Below are positions 21,841 through 32,040 of a DNA stretch of 64,000 bases, piece after piece. The first letter of the stretch is position 1. Each line of letters begins with the position of its first letter. This DNA is from Isochrysis galbana. Taxonomy: Eukaryota > Haptophyta > Isochrysidales > Isochrysidaceae. The DNA lies in contig CM030943.1 of assembly GCA_018136815.1 (NCBI GenBank), forward strand, positions 3,434,127-3,498,126. The letters are read 5' to 3'. Both the position numbers and the translations under genes were made by a program. Under the pieces are notes generated by a model. The model had not been told where the DNA came from. It searched no databases and saw only the letters and a program-made list of their open reading frames with translations.

Positions 21841-23076
21841 TGGTGGTGATGGCGGAGGAGAGGGTGGGGGCGGCGGCGGCGGTGGCGAAGGAGAGGGCGG
21901 TGGAGGTGGTGGGCGTGTAGGTGGGCGTGGAGGCGGAGGCGAGCGTGGCGAGGGTGGAGGTGGCGAGGGTCGAGGTCGGGAGGGTGGAAACGGCGAGGGT
22001 GGCGGCAGAGACGAGCGTGGCAAGGGTGGAGGAGGCGAAGGCAGTGGCGAAGGCGGCGACGGGCTTGCTATCCGTTGCGGGCGCGAAACGGACGGGCGCG
22101 GCGAAGGCAGCGGCGGTAGCGACCGGTCGATCTCACGAGCTGGAACTGCCGCCGGGGCTGCGGGAGGGGTGGCGGCAGCGGGTAGCGTTTTGGCCACGGC
22201 TGGCGCTGCGGACGGAGGTGGCAGGCTAATGAGTGGAAGACGTGTCACTACTGGCGATGGCGATCCGGGCGGCAGCACAAGTCTTGGAGGTGGCTGCCGT
22301 CTCGGCAGCGGCGGCGATCTCAGCGGGGCGCGCGGTGGCGGCGCTCGCAGCAATGGAGGTCTCGGCGGCGGCGGCGGGGCGCGCGGTGGCGGCGGGTAGG
22401 GATACGGTGGTGGTGAAGGGAGAGGAGGTGGCGGAGGTGCCATTGTGGCATGACAGAGCGCTGAGGCCGATTCAACGAGCTCGAAGTGCTCCTCTGCAGC
22501 CGCCTCGGCCGACACCTCCTCGTAGCTGGTAACACCGTCCATGTAGTCCACGGCAAAGCATGCGTCGTGCTCATCTCCACCGCGGCAGCCGGGGAAGATC
22601 CATATTATGCACGCGCACGGAGAGCACTCGCCGCCGATGGAGAGACGGTCGCCAACCTGCAAGATGGGGAGGCAGTGCATTTCGTGGCGGGGCATGACGG
22701 CGGCTATTACAGGGAGGTGTTGAAGGCTGTGGGGAAATGGAGGCACAGCCGAACACAAGCAGGGACGTGGAATCGAAGATGCATAGATGGGTGGATGAGA
22801 GAGCAAAGCGTCGGGCACGGCGTGGGCGGCCGGCCGGCTCATGTGCCCGTCAGCGATGCAGTGCTCCACGCAGCTAAGATCAATGTTACCTGCCATCCGA
22901 GCAAGCAAACGGCGAGCAAGGCGTGCAATCCCATCGGCGGCAGCGAGGGGAGTGTGAGCGAGAAGAATGGAAAGCAAGGGTGCTACAATATCGGTTGGCA
23001 CAAAGGGGTAGGAGAGCGAAACAGAGCAGCGGGACAGGAAGGCGACGAAGAGAGAAGACCAGCGAAGAGCAGTCAC
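19021..23076 (-). CDS. Membrane-anchored GH32 beta-fructosidase (invertase-type) with Pro-rich linkers
   Basis: A 1351-codon frame. Residues ~210-450 are a Pro-rich block. Residues ~465-1000 form a GH32 five-bladed propeller plus beta-sandwich. The catalytic triad is visible: nucleophile Asp in NDPAGPVF (~491), transition-state Asp in ADRDPCTPW (~648) and acid/base Glu in GECPSFYPL (~697). VWTGSALV matches the conserved W-GSA motif, and LQLRVFTDHTLTEVFF matches the C-terminal sandwich. These enzymes hydrolyse sucrose or fructans. A Cys-rich region of ~100 residues, a second Pro-rich block, a transmembrane helix (~1250) and an acidic, Ser-rich tail follow, so the enzyme is probably displayed on the cell surface. 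The first ~140 residues are poorly protein-like after an initial hydrophobic stretch and may hide an intron or wrong start. CT repeats lie upstream (23190-23640). Confidence 0.85.
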
Positions 23077-23189
23077 GACAGAAGGGAAAGGTGAAGGCGA
23101 TGGATGGGGCTGTCTCTGAGGTAAGATGATGTGAAGACGGATGAACGGGTGGCAGAAGCAGGGTCAGCGCGGAGATTGTCCACCGACCG

Positions 23190-23581
23190 CTCCGCCTTCA
23201 ATGCCCCTCTCTCTCTTTCTCTCCTTCGCCCCCCCCCCCCCCCCCCTTTCTCTCGCTGGCCCTTCCCCTCCCTCTCTTCCTTGCTCCCTCTCCTCCTTCT
23301 CCTCGGCCTTCTCACGCCCGCTCTCCTTCTGCCTCCACCCCCTTCCCCTACCTTCACCCCCCTCGCTCTCTTCTTCTCTCTCTCCCTCTCCCCCCCTCTC
23401 TCTCCTTCTGCCTCACCCCCCCCCTCCCTCTCTCTCACTCCCTCCCTCTCTCTCCCTGCTCTCCGTTGCCGGACCGCCCTGTGCGTGCCCTCGGACCGGG
23501 CCGAACTGTGTCCGCCCGCCTCGCCCTCTCTGTCTCTCTATCCTTATCTCCCTCCCCCTCACTGCCTCTCTGCCTCTCTCA

Positions 23582-23612
<31 letters not shown>

Positions 23613-23640
23613 GCCTCCCTTCCCTCCCTCTCCTCGCTCT
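23190..23640. repeat. CT microsatellite upstream of the GH32 gene
   Basis: Pyrimidine-rich repeats on the plus strand, i.e. GA on the coding strand of the gene that starts at 23076. Confidence 0.85.
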
Positions 23641-23769
23641 TCTACGGCGCCATCGCGGGGGAGACCGCGAGACGACTCGCAGGAGGGGCCTCGTTTTTCA
23701 TAATAAACCGCCCGTTGGAAGAGATAAAAACCCTCTCTGCGGCCCCTCCGCCACACACGCGGAGCCGAA

Positions 23770-24090
23770 CAAAGGAGCAGCACACACAGCAGAAGAGGAG
23801 AGAGAGGGGGAGAGGAGGGGGAGAGAGAAGAAGAGGGGGCGGGGGGGAGCGAGAAGAGAATATACTGCTTGGGGGTATTTAGAGAGAGACGAGGAGAGGG
23901 GAGCGAGCGAGAAGAGAAGATCTTGTTGGGCGGAAGAGAGAGAGAGACGAGGAGAGGGGAGAGAGGGAGAAGAGAAGATCTTGTTGGGCGGAAGAGAGAG
24001 AGAGACGAGGAGAGGGGAGAGAGGGAGAAGAGAAGATCTTGTTGGGCGGAAGAGAGAGAGAGAGGAGAGGAGAGGAGAGGGAGGGAGAGA
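23770..24090. repeat. GA-rich region with a 58-bp tandem repeat
   Basis: GATCTTGTTGGGCGGAAGAG recurs exactly 58 bp apart (at 23919, 23977 and 24035), each followed by GA runs and GACGAGGAGAGGGG. A fourth, diverged unit lies just to the left. Confidence 0.9.
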
Positions 24091-24249
24091 AGAATATTGT
24101 GTTGTGTTGTTTTGTTTTGGGCGGGGGGGGACACGCCTCCCCTCCCCCCCCCCTCCGTATCTTCTCTCTCTCCCTTCCTCTCTCTTGTTCTCCTCTGTGG
24201 GGCCCGGCCTATATTTGGCCCACTGACTGTGAAAAGAGAGGGTTGGGCT

Positions 24250-24350
24250 CCTAGCTGGGAAACACAGCCGGGGCTTTTTTCCAAACTCAGGAAACACGGT
24301 CTGTGTTTGGGTTTCGTAGAAACACAGCCAAACACAGTCCCAAACACAGC
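24250..24350 (+). mobile_element. Partial hAT-like element with AAACACAG words
   Basis: Begins CCTAGCTGGGAAACACAG, matching the family terminus, followed by AAACACAG/CTGTGTTT words in both orientations, the same word as at 1385-1485. No right terminus is seen; the LINE at 24393 starts about 40 bp later. Confidence 0.45.
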
Positions 24351-24415
24351 GGGGGAGCGGGGGGCCTCTACCTCTACCTACTATCTATAACCAAACTATT
24401 GTTATAGTTTTAGCG

Positions 24416-26065
24416 ATGGAGCGCGCGCCGACCGCTCCCACCTCCCAGCCCCCCGCCGTCACGACGCCCCAACGGGGCCGCCCCAAACCGCCGGAGCCCA
24501 AGCGCCCACAGGCCGCCGCGCCGCCTGACAACGACGTCGACATGACGGCACCACCCTCGCCTCCCAAGCTGCCACAGAACCAGGGAACAGGCAGAGTCCT
24601 GTTCCCTGGTGACAACCAGACCCAGGGCAATGCCCTGCCACCCAACCCCTCCGCTCCTCCACCAACTCAAGGACTCCCCATGGGAGGTGGCAGCTCTGCT
24701 GCCACCCCCATGGCGGCCACTCCTACCATCAGTGCACCCCTCGGGGGCGGGCACTTAACACAACAATCCATTTTGGGGGCCTTTGCGCCCTCAAACCAAC
24801 AACCAACTCAAGCAGCCAGGACATACGCGCAAGCTGCGCATGGACACAAAGGGAAGGATCCAGCCCAGCAAGCCCAGCAGCCACAAGCCCAACAACCACA
24901 GCAGCCGTCGTGCAAGCGGGCGGATCCTCAATCGGATCCAAAGCCGACTCTCCACAACACCACCCCTTTTGCTTCTCCTCCACCTGATGAGGAAGAGGAG
25001 CCCGAAGACACGCCTTTTTTCATCCAGCTAGCTCAGCTAGCTGATGACAAAAAGGACATCAAGAGCGAGGATGTCGCCACCTTCATGAAATTCCTCCTCT
25101 CTAGGCTGGAAGGCCTAGACGCAACTCCAGATGGCATGGACAAAGGCCGCAAAGGCCCTTGGATCTTCTACGTCGATGAAGACGCACATGATCAATTCAA
25201 GGCCGCATACGGAGACAAAGTTAACACAGCACTCTCGGGAGTCCCGCATGAATTTGGAATCACCTATGGCGCGTTAACCGACTCGGCCCCTCGTAAGTCG
25301 AGCGCTATCCGGTCCTCCCTAAAAGAGGTGGCGACCTACATTGTTTTTCGCATCTTTGATCCGATCAAGGCTTTCAAGACCAAGACTAGGCACTTGGCTA
25401 ACTCGCTCGAGCGCGAGGGTTTCCACGTGCTAAGGGGCAACCAACAGCGGGCCAAAACCTCACTCGAAGGTATCACGAAAGTTGAGTCCGGCAAGCGTCC
25501 CATCTGGCACTTTTATGTCTACACGGACACGTCGGCCTTAGGGCACCGTTTCCCTCGCAACTTTCATGTGACTCTCGATGACGGAGAAAATTTCAACTTG
25601 GACTATGCGGTCCGATCATCAGTGGAATGTGTGACTCCTGAAGGGGAATTAGCCATCCATGGAGCCCCCGGAGGCTGCAAAGGATACGACAAGCCGTGGG
25701 CTATCTCATTTCTCCGTAAAAACCAAGTTAGCTTTCGCCAATGCACGTGCGAACAAGATAAGGCGAAGGCAGAACAACGAAAGCGCCAAAGGGACGCAAG
25801 TAACGCCATGGACTACAGGGCCCTCATGGGCCTTGGAGCGGCGGCGCCATGCCGCCGATTCATGGCGGGCGAATGCAAAAACAACCGCATGAAAGGACGT
25901 CAAATCGTCCAATGCTCCTCCAGTCACGACATCCCCGGATGTTGGGTAAAGGATCCCACCACGGGCAAACAAACTTGTATGGTCAAATGCAATCTTAAAC
26001 CTAATAAGGCTTATCCAGGGTACTGCGTGAACGGAGTTAGTTGCCTTTACCGTCATGGTGAATAG
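24416..26065 (+). CDS. LINE ORF1 protein with tandem CCCH zinc fingers
   Basis: 549 residues. Residues 1-200 are Pro/Gln-rich and low complexity. A conserved central part (FFIQLAQLADDKKDIKSEDV onward) is present in all longer copies. The C-terminus has two CCCH-like fingers: finger 1 begins CRRFMAGEC and ends in CSSSH, and finger 2 is C-x11-C-x5-C-x3-H ending CLYRH. It probably binds the element RNA, as ORF1 proteins do; that is inference. The stop codon overlaps the ORF2 start. Confidence 0.8.
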   Translation: MERAPTAPTSQPPAVTTPQRGRPKPPEPKRPQAAAPPDNDVDMTAPPSPPKLPQNQGTGRVLFPGDNQTQGNALPPNPSAPPPTQGLPMGGGSSAATPMAATPTISAPLGGGHLTQQSILGAFAPSNQQPTQAARTYAQAAHGHKGKDPAQQAQQPQAQQPQQPSCKRADPQSDPKPTLHNTTPFASPPPDEEEEPEDTPFFIQLAQLADDKKDIKSEDVATFMKFLLSRLEGLDATPDGMDKGRKGPWIFYVDEDAHDQFKAAYGDKVNTALSGVPHEFGITYGALTDSAPRKSSAIRSSLKEVATYIVFRIFDPIKAFKTKTRHLANSLEREGFHVLRGNQQRAKTSLEGITKVESGKRPIWHFYVYTDTSALGHRFPRNFHVTLDDGENFNLDYAVRSSVECVTPEGELAIHGAPGGCKGYDKPWAISFLRKNQVSFRQCTCEQDKAKAEQRKRQRDASNAMDYRALMGLGAAAPCRRFMAGECKNNRMKGRQIVQCSSSHDIPGCWVKDPTTGKQTCMVKCNLKPNKAYPGYCVNGVSCLYRHGE

Positions 26066-29000
26066 TAGTGACTTAAAGATTGCGACATACAATTTGAACG
26101 GAGCGAAACATAAATTAACGTCGACTCTAGCGCAAGCGAGACTAGGAGGGATACATGTTCTGTACGCGCAAGAACTACACCATTACAGCGATGGGTGGCA
26201 CCTAAGGGTGCGAGGTTTGGCCGGGTCCCTTGGCTGGGACTGATTTCAATCCCCCGCGTCTAGGGGCGACCCTGGGAGCGGAGTGGCGGTAGCCATTAGA
26301 AGAGACAGAAGTGACGTAGTAGTAGAATCTTGGTCGGTAGTTATCCCGGGAAGGCTGGTAGTAGTAAAGGCTAAGATCGGACATGAAACAATATCTTTCG
26401 CCTCAGTGTATCTAAATGCTCGACCTAATAAGCGTAAAGAAGACATCAAAGTCCTTCATGGGACATCGGAAATACTTTCTCACACCATTATAGCGGGCGA
26501 TTTCAATTGCGTGGAGAACATACATAGAGACACCCGGCCCATCGCGGGGGCGGCCCCTTATGCAAATACGGGGGGTAGAGCCCTCACGAGGGCGCTTGCC
26601 TCGCATGGGCTCACTGACGTCCAACTGCTGGTTAATCCGGGCTTAAAAGAACAATACACGAGGTGCGGGCACCAGACCCACACGAGAATAGATCGAGTAT
26701 ACGCCGCAGAATACTACTCCACGTGGAGATGGCATAAGGCATACATAGATCTTAAACTTTTCACGGGCCTAGCGGCGTCGGACCACCACCCGGTGGTAGC
26801 GACTTTTGCTACCGCCCCCCCACGACGGGCAACGGAAATAGATGCCAAGATACCTTTGGAGGTATTAGATGACCCGGAGACCCGGGAGATGATCAGCCTC
26901 CTCTGGAGGAGACTCTACCCGGCCCCTCCGGGAGAGGACGAAGGGGACAAGTTAACCACTTGGACGGAATCCAAAAGGAAGGTATCTTCGATACTACTCG
27001 CGAAGGCGGTTGAGCTTCGTAGACGACAGAGGTACGCGCAAGCGGAAATCGACGCGGTGGCGGATGCTAGAAAAGCCCAAATGGGGGCGACCCCCGGGAC
27101 GACCCGGTCGGACATCATAGCGGAACTAAACCGCAAAGTAGTCGACAAAAGACGTACCTTCTCACCCGCCCCGTCATTAGCGGAGAAAATCATAAGGGCG
27201 GAAGAGCTTGTTACAAAGCAATTTTTTAAGAGATTCACGCCTAGACACGCTAGCGGCGACATCCCGGCGATGTACGCTGGAGTGAGATGGGAAGACCCGC
27301 AACCGGCCCTAGATGAAGACAACGTAGCAACCGACGACACCGCGATTCTGGCCTCGTTACGGGGCTACTATGTATGGCTTTTCAGCGAAAAGATCTCTCA
27401 AGGCGCGGAGCCCCTCCTTCACGCGCTAAGGCAACGTCAGATACCGACGAGTCATAGGTCCTTCTTGGACAAGCCCATCGGATACTCGGAGATCATTAGG
27501 GCTATACGACAAATGGCGAAAGGCAAATCCACGGGACCAGATGGCATACCAATGGAGTTCTACCAGAGCTTTGAAAAGCTAGTGGCCCCGCGCCTGATGG
27601 ACATGTTTCACGAAGCCTACCGGTCGGGGGCATTACCGGAGGACACGTGCTCGGGTGATATAGCCCTGCTCTATAAAAAAGGGGACGCCAGGGACCCGAG
27701 GAATTATAGACCAATAACGTTGCTCCAAACGGACTACAAAATCCTCGCCAGGATCCTAGCTAACAGACTCAAAAAGACGATACATACGATCATCTCCAAG
27801 GAGCAAGTGGGCTTTGTGCCTAGGAGGATGATAGGCGAAGCCACCCATCTGCTAAAGCTAGTGCAAGCATACCTGGATGACGCAGAAGAAGAGGGATTAG
27901 CCCTGGCGATAGACTGGGAGAAAGCTTTCGATAGAGTCAGTTGGGATTATTATCATAAAGCGATGCAGGCATTGGGCTTCGGCCCCGGTTACTCTAGATG
28001 GCTAACACTATTAACTAACGCGGATTCCCTTCCGATCAGATGGATCAAGGCCAATGGTAGACGCAGCAATCCCTTCACGATACATTGCGGCATGCCCCAA
28101 GGGTGCCCGCTATCGCCCCTAGCTTTTCTCTTAGTGGCCGAAGGCCTAACACGACTAGTCAACGCCGACCCTGAGATGAAGGGAATCACAATAGGACCTA
28201 GAGAGTTAAGGCTTTCGCAGTTTGCCGACGACACGCAAATTTTAGCGAGCTCTTTCGAGTCACTTGAGAGGGCGATGCACATCTTAGAGAGCTATGGAAC
28301 CGCCACCGGGGCTAGGGTGAACAAAAACAAGAGTATACTAATAAGAATGGGATCGCTTACAGGGGCGCAGGTCCCCGAGACGCTAGCTTATCTTAAAACA
28401 CTCGGCGAAGGCGAGTATGCGACCATTCTAGGAGTCCCTTTCTGGGAAGGGCTAGAAAACGACTCCTTCTGGGAGAAGCTATACGCAAAGCTTAAGAAAA
28501 AGGTCGCAACATGGAGAGGTCTGAAGAGTCTCTCCATTCACGGGAGGACGCTACTAGTGAACTTCATAATCTACGGGACGCCGAGATATTGGCTATCCAC
28601 GTCCACTCCTCCGGCATGGTTCATGGAGGCCATAGACTCGGACGTTCAAACTATACTGTGGGATAGGTCTCCCCGACTTCAAGCGGACGAGCTAGGCTCC
28701 TCGCAAGAGGGTCGGAAATGGATAACCCTTCCGGCATATCCGAGGGTAGGAACAAGCGAAGACGGGCCCCTATTGGGGGTCGGACTACTTCCCATGGCCG
28801 AACACACGAGGGCGCTCCAAGCGATATGGATAGTCCGATATCTTAACCCGTCAATGGCGGAATGGAAGATAGTCTTGGATCAATGGTTCAGCCGCACCCC
28901 CTTAGGGCGAGCGGCGGTCTTTTCGAAGGTCGACTCGAAGAGCCTCACGGCTAGCATTCGCGGCAATAACACGCTCCCGGCCTTCTGGAAGCACGCGCTG

Positions 29001-29627
29001 GAAAACTTCAGAAGGATCAACTTCCTTAGGGGAGAAATCACACGAGAAGGCACTCAGGGCTCCCCGATATGGCACAATCTTTTCCACAAGCCTCCGGCTA
29101 TTCATCACTCACATAGGTCGAAATGGGAGTCTCTACAGACAGTTATTGTTCACAACACCATAAACCCGGATACGGGGGACGTTTACACTATGGAAGAATG
29201 CGCGGCTTACTTGCCGGACGGAGAACGTTGGATACGCCATAGGGGAAATTACATATCGGTAGGCCCCTTTCTTAAGTCGTGGGAAAAGATTTCTGAGTGG
29301 ACGAGATCAAGACTAATACATACCACTTTCGATTATATGAACCTTCTTAGAAAACAAGCGAAGACTCCGCCCCCGGCTCCAGAGGAGCAAGAGATAGTCC
29401 CTCAGGAAGATCCGGACGCACACGATACCCAGGAAAACACCCCGACTCTCGCCCCACGACTTTCTCACATAACTCGACTGAAATCAAACCCAAACGCTCC
29501 GGCCAGACAACGACGGACGACGATCAGAAGGCGATCTGTCGGCGATCCCGTCTGGAAGGGGAATCGCACCATAACGGAAACGAGGGGCAATCTTGCCGCG
29601 CAGGATTCCAAGAGACCTACCGAATGA
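26055..29627 (+). pseudogene. LINE ORF2: APE endonuclease plus reverse transcriptase, one in-frame stop
   Basis: The frame opens at the ATG at 26055 and runs to 29627 except for a TGA at 26241-26243. The second copy has TGG (Trp) at the same place (about 49825), so this is a single G-to-A nonsense change. Endonuclease motifs are YNLNG, AQELHH, GDFNCV and SDHHPV. RT motifs are GKSTGPDGIP, YRPITLLQTDYKI, IDWEKAFDRVSW, GMPQGCPLSPLAF and the catalytic SQFADDTQIL. The endonuclease nicks target DNA and the RT copies the RNA there. A downstream ATG at 26283 gives a 1114-codon frame that lacks the first endonuclease motifs. Confidence 0.85.
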
Positions 29628-29649
29628 GACGAAAGGAGTGCGATGTGCC

Positions 29650-29950
29650 TAAGGGGGAGATGCGAAGAGATTGCAAATTAAACCTGATTGCAATCACTGA
29701 AGTAGATAGAGAAGCGCGGAGAAGATAGCGAATTAAACCTAGTTGCAAGGCGCCTAGGATGAAGAAAGGTGGGGAAACTTCCCTTCTCTTCGAGAGAAAG
29801 AGAGAGGGCGCTCCATAACCCAAGATCCTATGCGTCCAAGCGAAGCTTTTGACCGAGAACGAGAACGAGAGAATTATAACGATAAATGCCGAACGACGAA
29901 GAGAAGCCTAACGAGCGTCGATTCGCGAATGCGACACCCCGCCGTCCGGT
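29650..29950. repeat. Dispersed repeat after LINE ORF2
   Basis: 29650-29790 resembles 5058-5170. The segment GAAGAGAAGCCTAACGAG through TCGATTCGCGAATGCGACA at 29898-29938 recurs at 51300-51338, where it joins another LINE head, and GCGAATGCGACACCCC also occurs at about 59416. Confidence 0.7.
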
Positions 29951-30339
29951 TCAACCCCAAGCTCACTCCGCTGTAGACTCCTCTTCAAGTCCAAGTTCAA
30001 GTGCCCAGTCTAATCAAGTTCCACGTCGAGTTCAAGAGTCAAATCGTATTCCTCCTGATCTGCCTTCAAGTCGTACCCGTTCTCGTTCACGTTCGTAGCG
30101 CTAAGTCGACCGGAAGTGGATGATTAGCGTCGCGTCAGCGCCTGACCCAGCGCAACTGCCCGAGCAAAACTCTTGTACAAGGGAGAACGTGGTAGGACGT
30201 GGCGTACGAAATCGGGGGCCGCCGCGCTAAGCTGCCGATTTTGTGCTCGCTTTGGATCCATGGGTTAATCCTCCTCTTCTAAGTCTCTCGTCTCGTATGT
30301 GGTTAAATGAACTCTCTTGGCTCGACATCGGGAGACGTC
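29951..30339. other. Intergenic sequence, no gene recognised
   Basis: A short Ser-rich frame (29886-30098) has no recognisable family. Nothing else is seen. Confidence 0.4.
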
Positions 30340-30344
30340 TCGAT

Positions 30345-30890
30345 TTAAGTCGGGGGGTGTTGTATTCCTGCCCATCTGAAGGCTGTAGGCATGAATATTC
30401 GTGTGAGGTACGCGCTCACAATTACAATTGAACAGTTCCCCGTGTTGCCACTGACGCACAAGACACACAGATTCGGATTCCCCATGGTCTCAAGTCCAGG
30501 TTTGCAGATTTTGGTCTCGAAATTTGCGATTCGAATTTTGTTTTTGCTGTTACTATAATTGTTGGCTCGTTTAAGGTAATAAACCGGCATGACTTTGACT
30601 TCTCGTTCCGCAGTCGCTCTGCGAGACTCTCTCTCTCTCTCTCTCTCTCCGTCCTCCTCTCCTCGGCCGACGGAGGGAAGTCTCGTCCAAAACATTCTCC
30701 GGTCCCAGGTTGTTCCGTGGGGTCTCTCTGCGCTCCGCGAGGGAAAGGACGCGATCTCGCTCCGAGATCGGCCTCGCGCCCTCCCACGCTGCCCCGCCGT
30801 GCCCTCGGTCCCTCGCCCCCCCGCGGCAGGTTCTTCCTCTCGGCGTGCCATCCGTCGCCTCCGGCCGTTATATTATTTCCCCCCGCGTCG
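30345..30890 (-). repeat. Dispersed ~530-bp repeat, inverted copy of 54870-55384
   Basis: The two copies match along almost their whole length, including a segment that reads VMPVYYLKRANNYSNSK and one that reads CVLCVSGNTGNCSIVIVSAY. On the minus strand the 30 kb copy ends AATACAACACC, and the 55 kb copy ends AATACAACA exactly where LINE ORF1 begins. The ends are compatible with an LTR (inverted TGTTGTATT/AATACAACA), but no partner LTR or coding region is seen. Confidence 0.8.
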
Positions 30891-31480
30891 AGAGCTGCTC
30901 ACCGGCCACGGCAGTGGTCCGGCAGTGGTCCAAGATAATGTGCCACCATGGCCTCGCGACTCCCTCTCCCTCACGGTCCACCAGAGCCCCTACTCCTCTC
31001 GCCTCGCGCTATTGTCAGACTTTTGTACAGCCGTTTTGGGCCCACTCGACCTGCTGCGACGGTCGTGTGAGAACGACGCATGCGCGACGGAGCAGCGCTG
31101 GCAGGGCAGTGTGCCTGCGGTTCTGTCTCACCTGTGGGAGCCCTGTGGCAGCCCGCATAGTGGCTAGGCCAGATGTGTCGGACCAGCCCGATGAAAGCGG
31201 GAGTCCTGCCGGCACTTGCCAAAAATAGAACGTCAAACTTTTGGCAACGAGGGGTACCTCCGGAGGAGTACAAATACGTATTTTCCCGATTAATCCCTAT
31301 CTAGTATCTAGTAGATCCCCTTAGATCTAGGGTCGGCGAGGGAATCGATGCGCCAGCAGCCGTAGCCAGTCAGTCTATTCTTAGCCTTTCACGATAATCT
31401 TCCCCTCCCACACTTCACACCGTTTCTCGCGATGTTTCTCTCTCTCTCTCGCCGAATCAAACTCTCTCTCTCGTCGTTTC
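30891..31480. other. Intergenic region upstream of kinesin
   Basis: Nothing recognisable except short low-scoring frames. The GA tract starts at about 31480. Confidence 0.5.
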
Positions 31481-31506
31481 ACAGAGAGAGAGAGGAGAGA
31501 GAGAGA

Positions 31507-31582
<76 letters not shown>

Positions 31583-31636
31583 AGAGAGAGAGAGAAGAGA
31601 GAGAGAGAAGAGAGAGAGAGAGAAGAGAGAGAGAGA

Positions 31637-31684
<48 letters not shown>

Positions 31685-31975
31685 AGAGAGAGAAGAGAGA
31701 GAGAGAAGAGAGAGAGAGAAGAGAGAGAGAGAAGAGAGAGAGAGAAGAGAGAGAGAGAAGAGAGAGAGAGAAGAGAGAGAGAGAAGAGAGAGAGAGAAGA
31801 GAGAGAGAGAAGAGAGAGAGAGAAGAGAGAGAGAGAAGAGAGAGAGAGAAGAGAGAGAGAGAAGAGAGAGAGAGAAGGGAGAGAGAGAAGGGAGAGAGAG
31901 AAGAGAGAGAGAGAAGAGAGAGAGAGAAAAGAGAGAAGAGAGAGAAGAAAGAGAAAGAGAGAGAAGAGAGAGAGG
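31480..31975. repeat. ~490-bp (GA)n/(GAGAGAGAGAA)n satellite upstream of kinesin
   Basis: Nearly uninterrupted GA with a regular AA every 12 bases from about 31570. It ends 66 bp before the kinesin start codon. Confidence 0.95.
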
Positions 31976-32040
31976 GTGACCCCGCCGCGAGAGGCAGGGC
32001 TCGCAGCGAGTGAATCGATGCGCGAGATTCTTGCACCCCA

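Larger units (their letters stand above)
24393..29640 (+). mobile_element. Near-complete LINE (non-LTR retrotransposon)
   Basis: Starts with a terminal hairpin AAACTAT-TGTT-ATAGTTT, then TAGCG and the ORF1 ATG at 24416, so the 5' leader is only ~23 bases. ORF1 and ORF2 overlap by 11 bases (ATGGTGAATAG), an arrangement that suggests termination-reinitiation. After ORF2 the sequence passes into a dispersed repeat shared with 5058-5170. A possible 3' terminus resembling the 5' hairpin (AATTATAACGATAAA) lies near 29875. No poly(A) tail or clear target duplication is seen. Compared with the divergent LINE at 6352, ORF2 lacks about 300 C-terminal residues, including the zinc finger. Confidence 0.85.

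Noticed and set aside
22661..22891. Intron in the 5' part of the GH32 gene (GTAACATT donor, CATCTTGCAG acceptor)
   Set aside because: The splice signals look fair, but the joined phases disagree (1 versus 0) and the downstream frame is lost, so I left the frame unspliced and only flagged the region.
29875..29890. AATTATAACGATAAA as the definite 3' end of the LINE
   Set aside because: It resembles the inverted 5' terminus in only about two thirds of positions, and no target duplication supports it, so I mention it only as possible.
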